Assembly (NCBI GenBank): GCA_030615715.1
Contig: JAUWYS010000012.1
Location: forward strand, 1-7,897
Origin: a bacterium
GTDB lineage: Bacteria > Patescibacteriota > Minisyncoccia > Minisyncoccales > CG1-02-41-26
DNA length: 7,897 nucleotides
Reading direction: 5' to 3'
In this document: positions 6,149 to 7,897 of the stretch, one piece after another
How positions within the stretch are numbered: position 1 is the stretch's first letter
How the letters are laid out: every line of letters begins with the position of its first letter
The notes under the pieces: model-generated
Told to the model about the DNA's origin: nothing
What the model saw: the letters and a program-made list of their open reading frames with translations, nothing else
Databases searched by the model: none
Program-made: the position numbers and the translations under genes

Positions 6149-7510
6149 ATGTTCTTTCGCTTCACAAAAACAATCTTGCTCGGTATTCTTATTATTGTTT
6201 TTTTATTTCCCAACTTCAGGGGTTTTGCTCAAACCACGACTGAGGAAAGAGAAGCCCTGGAGGCAGAATTAAAAAAATTAGAGGAGCAAATTGCTCAATA
6301 CGAAGAGGATATCACTAAAACCCAGCAGGAAAAAAAGAGCCTCCAGAATGAAATATATATTTTAGGAAAAAGAATTGAACAATTAGATTATCAGGCTTAT
6401 CGAAATAATTTAATCATTAAAGACCTTAATTTTCAAATCGGCGACACCCAAACATCAATTGATGTAACAAGTTTAAAAATCGCCGATATCAAAGAAAACT
6501 TAGCCAACATTTTACAGCTTCGTTACGAGGAAGACCAAAGGAGCCTTTTGGAGATATTTCTGGCCGAGAAAAGCTTAGCCGATTTTTTTGACGATTTAAT
6601 GGCTCTTGAAGCCCTGAATCTGGAAACCCAAGACCTGCTAACTGATATTAAGGGTTTGAAAGGTTCTTTGGAAAGCCAGAAAGATACCATGCTTGTAGAG
6701 AAAGACGATTTAGAGAATATAGTAACCATTCAACTGCTTCAAAAACAAGAGAGTGCCGGTGCCAAGAAAACCCAAGAATATTTCTTGAGATTGACTGAGG
6801 CAGAATATCAAAAGTATCTCAAAGAGAAAGAAGAAACCGAAAGAAAAGCAGCAGAAATAGAGGCAAGAATTTTTGAGTTAATCGGAGTGCCCGAAGCCCC
6901 GACTTTTGGTGAGGCCCTGGAGCTGGCTAAATACGTGGAAGGCATTACCGGAGTTCGGCCCGCTCTTTTATTGGCGGTGTTAACTCAAGAATCAAACATC
7001 GGAAAAAATGTCGGCCAGTGTTATTTAAAAAACAGCTCAACCGGGGCGGGGGTGGTGGCTTTCAATGGAGCAAAGATTAGCCGGGTAATGAAGCCAACCA
7101 GAGACGTTGTGCCGTTTTTATCCATAACAAAAGAGTTGAACAGAGACCCTTACAATACTTTAGTTTCTTGTCCAATGAGTTACGGATGGGGAGGAGCCAT
7201 GGGGCCGGCGCAGTTTATTCCCTCCACCTGGGTTTTATACAGAGGAAAAGTAAAAGAAATTACTGGAAAAGCAGCTGACCCCTGGAACATTAAAGATGCA
7301 TTTTTGGCCGCCGCTCTTTATTTGAAAGATTACGGAGCTGACAAACAAACTTATGATAGTGAATTTAACGCCGTTTTGAGTTATTTTGCGGGACCCGCTT
7401 GGTACAAATCCTATTATAGCAATGTTTACCGAGGGGACTACGGCTACCCGGTAATGAGGTTAGCCAAAGGATACGAGAAAGACATTAAAGCAATTGAATC
7501 GGCTATATAG
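6149..7510 (+). CDS. Exported coiled-coil protein with lytic transglycosylase (SLT-like) domain
   Basis: Likely peptidoglycan-cleaving or envelope-remodelling protein, 453 residues. Residues 1-27 look like a signal peptide (positive start, hydrophobic core TILLGILIIVFLF, possible cut after GFA). About 30-245 is heptad-rich coiled coil. Its middle part, LLEIFLAEKSLADFFDDL (133-150), resembles the PcsB/EnvC-type coiled-coil domain of cell-division hydrolase regulators. From about 252 comes a transglycosylase-like fold: LLAVLTQESNIGKNVG (273-288) with Glu281 as candidate catalytic acid, GGAMGPAQFIPSTW (348-361), AALYLKDYGA (388-397) and AVLSYFAGPAWY (408-419). The GAMGPAQFxPS motif is closest to MltB-like enzymes. 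The only two cysteines, 291 and 341, could form a disulfide outside the cell. The gene begins 14 bases after L25 without a clear Shine-Dalgarno; ATG 6149 is chosen because it gives the signal peptide. PcsB-like proteins usually end in a CHAP or M23 domain, so this pairing is less usual. Confidence 0.86.
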   Translation: MFFRFTKTILLGILIIVFLFPNFRGFAQTTTEEREALEAELKKLEEQIAQYEEDITKTQQEKKSLQNEIYILGKRIEQLDYQAYRNNLIIKDLNFQIGDTQTSIDVTSLKIADIKENLANILQLRYEEDQRSLLEIFLAEKSLADFFDDLMALEALNLETQDLLTDIKGLKGSLESQKDTMLVEKDDLENIVTIQLLQKQESAGAKKTQEYFLRLTEAEYQKYLKEKEETERKAAEIEARIFELIGVPEAPTFGEALELAKYVEGITGVRPALLLAVLTQESNIGKNVGQCYLKNSSTGAGVVAFNGAKISRVMKPTRDVVPFLSITKELNRDPYNTLVSCPMSYGWGGAMGPAQFIPSTWVLYRGKVKEITGKAADPWNIKDAFLAAALYLKDYGADKQTYDSEFNAVLSYFAGPAWYKSYYSNVYRGDYGYPVMRLAKGYEKDIKAIESAI

Positions 7511-7513
7511 AGA

Positions 7514-7897
7514 TTAGAATGCTTTCTGGAGTTTACTGATTATCGGCCTTAAATTTCCTGCCATTATCTTTTCAAGATTGTGCCAGGTTTTTTTTATTCG
7601 GTGGTCGGTAACTCTGTCCTGGGGGAAATTGTAAGTCCTTATTTTTTCGGCTCGTTGGGCTCGACCAATTTGAGATTTTCTTTCTTGTGCTCTGGTGCTT
7701 TCGAGCTTCTCTTGCTTTTTAGCAAAAAGTTTAGCAGATAGAATTTCCAGGGCAGCCTTTTTATTTTCGGCAAGGTTTCTTGAGGTTTGGGAAGCAACAG
7801 AAATTCCGGTTGGCAAATGGATAATCCGAATCGCCGTCTGGCGCTTGTTGACGTATTGCCCCCCGGGGCCTGAAGCCTTGAAGGTTTCCGTTCTTAT
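7514..7897 (-). CDS. prfA: Class I peptide chain release factor, RF-1 type (5' part beyond window)
   Basis: Hydrolyses peptidyl-tRNA at stop codons. The last 127 residues are present and the frame stays open to the window edge; a TTG at 7816 is internal. The catalytic GGQ lies at 7856-7864, in the context KASGPGGQYVNKRQTAIRI, followed by HLPTGI. The C-terminal IRTYNFPQDRVTDHRI is diagnostic of RF-1, which reads UAA and UAG, as opposed to RF-2. The codon-recognition domain is outside the window, so specificity cannot be checked directly. Differences from textbook RF-1 are Pro for Ala before GGQ, Tyr for His after it, Lys-Arg in place of the usual Thr-Thr, and SRNLAEN where RSQH is normal. A second release-factor-like paralogue is therefore possible. 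TGA-terminated genes in the same window mean the organism should also have RF-2. It converges on the transglycosylase gene with three bases between stops. Confidence 0.88.
   Translation of the reverse strand: MRTETFKASGPGGQYVNKRQTAIRIIHLPTGISVASQTSRNLAENKKAALEILSAKLFAKKQEKLESTRAQERKSQIGRAQRAEKIRTYNFPQDRVTDHRIKKTWHNLEKIMAGNLRPIISKLQKAF
7856..7864 (-). other. GGQ catalytic motif codons of the release factor
   Basis: The codons GGG GGG CAA encode the universal Gly-Gly-Gln of class I release factors. The glutamine sits in the peptidyl-transferase centre and is usually N5-methylated by PrmC. The local CCCC/GGGG run is explained by these codons plus the preceding Gly-Pro. Confidence 0.9.

Noticed and set aside
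7859..7866. CCCC/GGGG palindrome near the window end as a regulatory site or hairpin
   Set aside because: It is fully explained by the Gly-Pro-Gly-Gly codons of the release factor and has no loop or T-run.

Overview
The window reads as a gene-dense piece of a bacterial chromosome. It uses the standard bacterial code with all three stop codons (TAA, TAG and TGA all end genes here) and has AT-leaning, purine-rich coding strands. My best guess for the source is a Candidate Phyla Radiation (Patescibacteria/Parcubacteria-type) genome. The reasons are the extreme compaction, a small stand-alone type IV pilin of the 'RDTRRIQ..(x)..YYSTYGQYP' kind, a coiled-coil protein carrying a lytic-transglycosylase domain, and an L25 protein with a long acidic tail. 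This is inference from style, not proof. A small-genome Firmicute-like or thermophilic lineage is not excluded.

Layout: seven genes lie head-to-tail on the + strand from position 2 to 7510, with gaps of 2 to 14 bases or 4-base ATGA overlaps. In order they are the C-terminal two thirds of AMP-forming acetyl-CoA synthetase (cut by the window start), a cysteine-rich type IV pilin-like protein, phosphoenolpyruvate synthase, a PfkB-family sugar or nucleoside kinase, a single-cluster [4Fe-4S] ferredoxin, ribosomal protein L25 (Ctc form), and an exported coiled-coil protein with a lytic-transglycosylase domain. One gene runs the other way: the C-terminal part of a class I release factor (RF-1 type) fills 7514 to 7897 on the - strand and continues past the window end. 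It meets the + strand array with only 3 bases between the two stop codons. There is no intergenic stretch longer than 14 bases, and I see no RNA gene, mobile element, CRISPR array or obvious promoter or terminator.

How the genes may work together: acetyl-CoA synthetase, a ferredoxin of the kind that serves pyruvate:ferredoxin oxidoreductase, and PEP synthase are the pieces around a possible acetate > acetyl-CoA > pyruvate > PEP route. The oxidoreductase itself is not in the window, so this remains a hypothesis. Acetyl-CoA synthetase and PEP synthase both turn ATP into AMP. L25, the envelope protein and the release factor are household functions that seem to share the neighbourhood only because the genome is compact. 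I found no clearly new multi-gene system. The least ordinary items are the cysteine-rich pilin inside a metabolic array, the coiled-coil/transglycosylase architecture, and a release factor whose GGQ region departs from the usual sequence.
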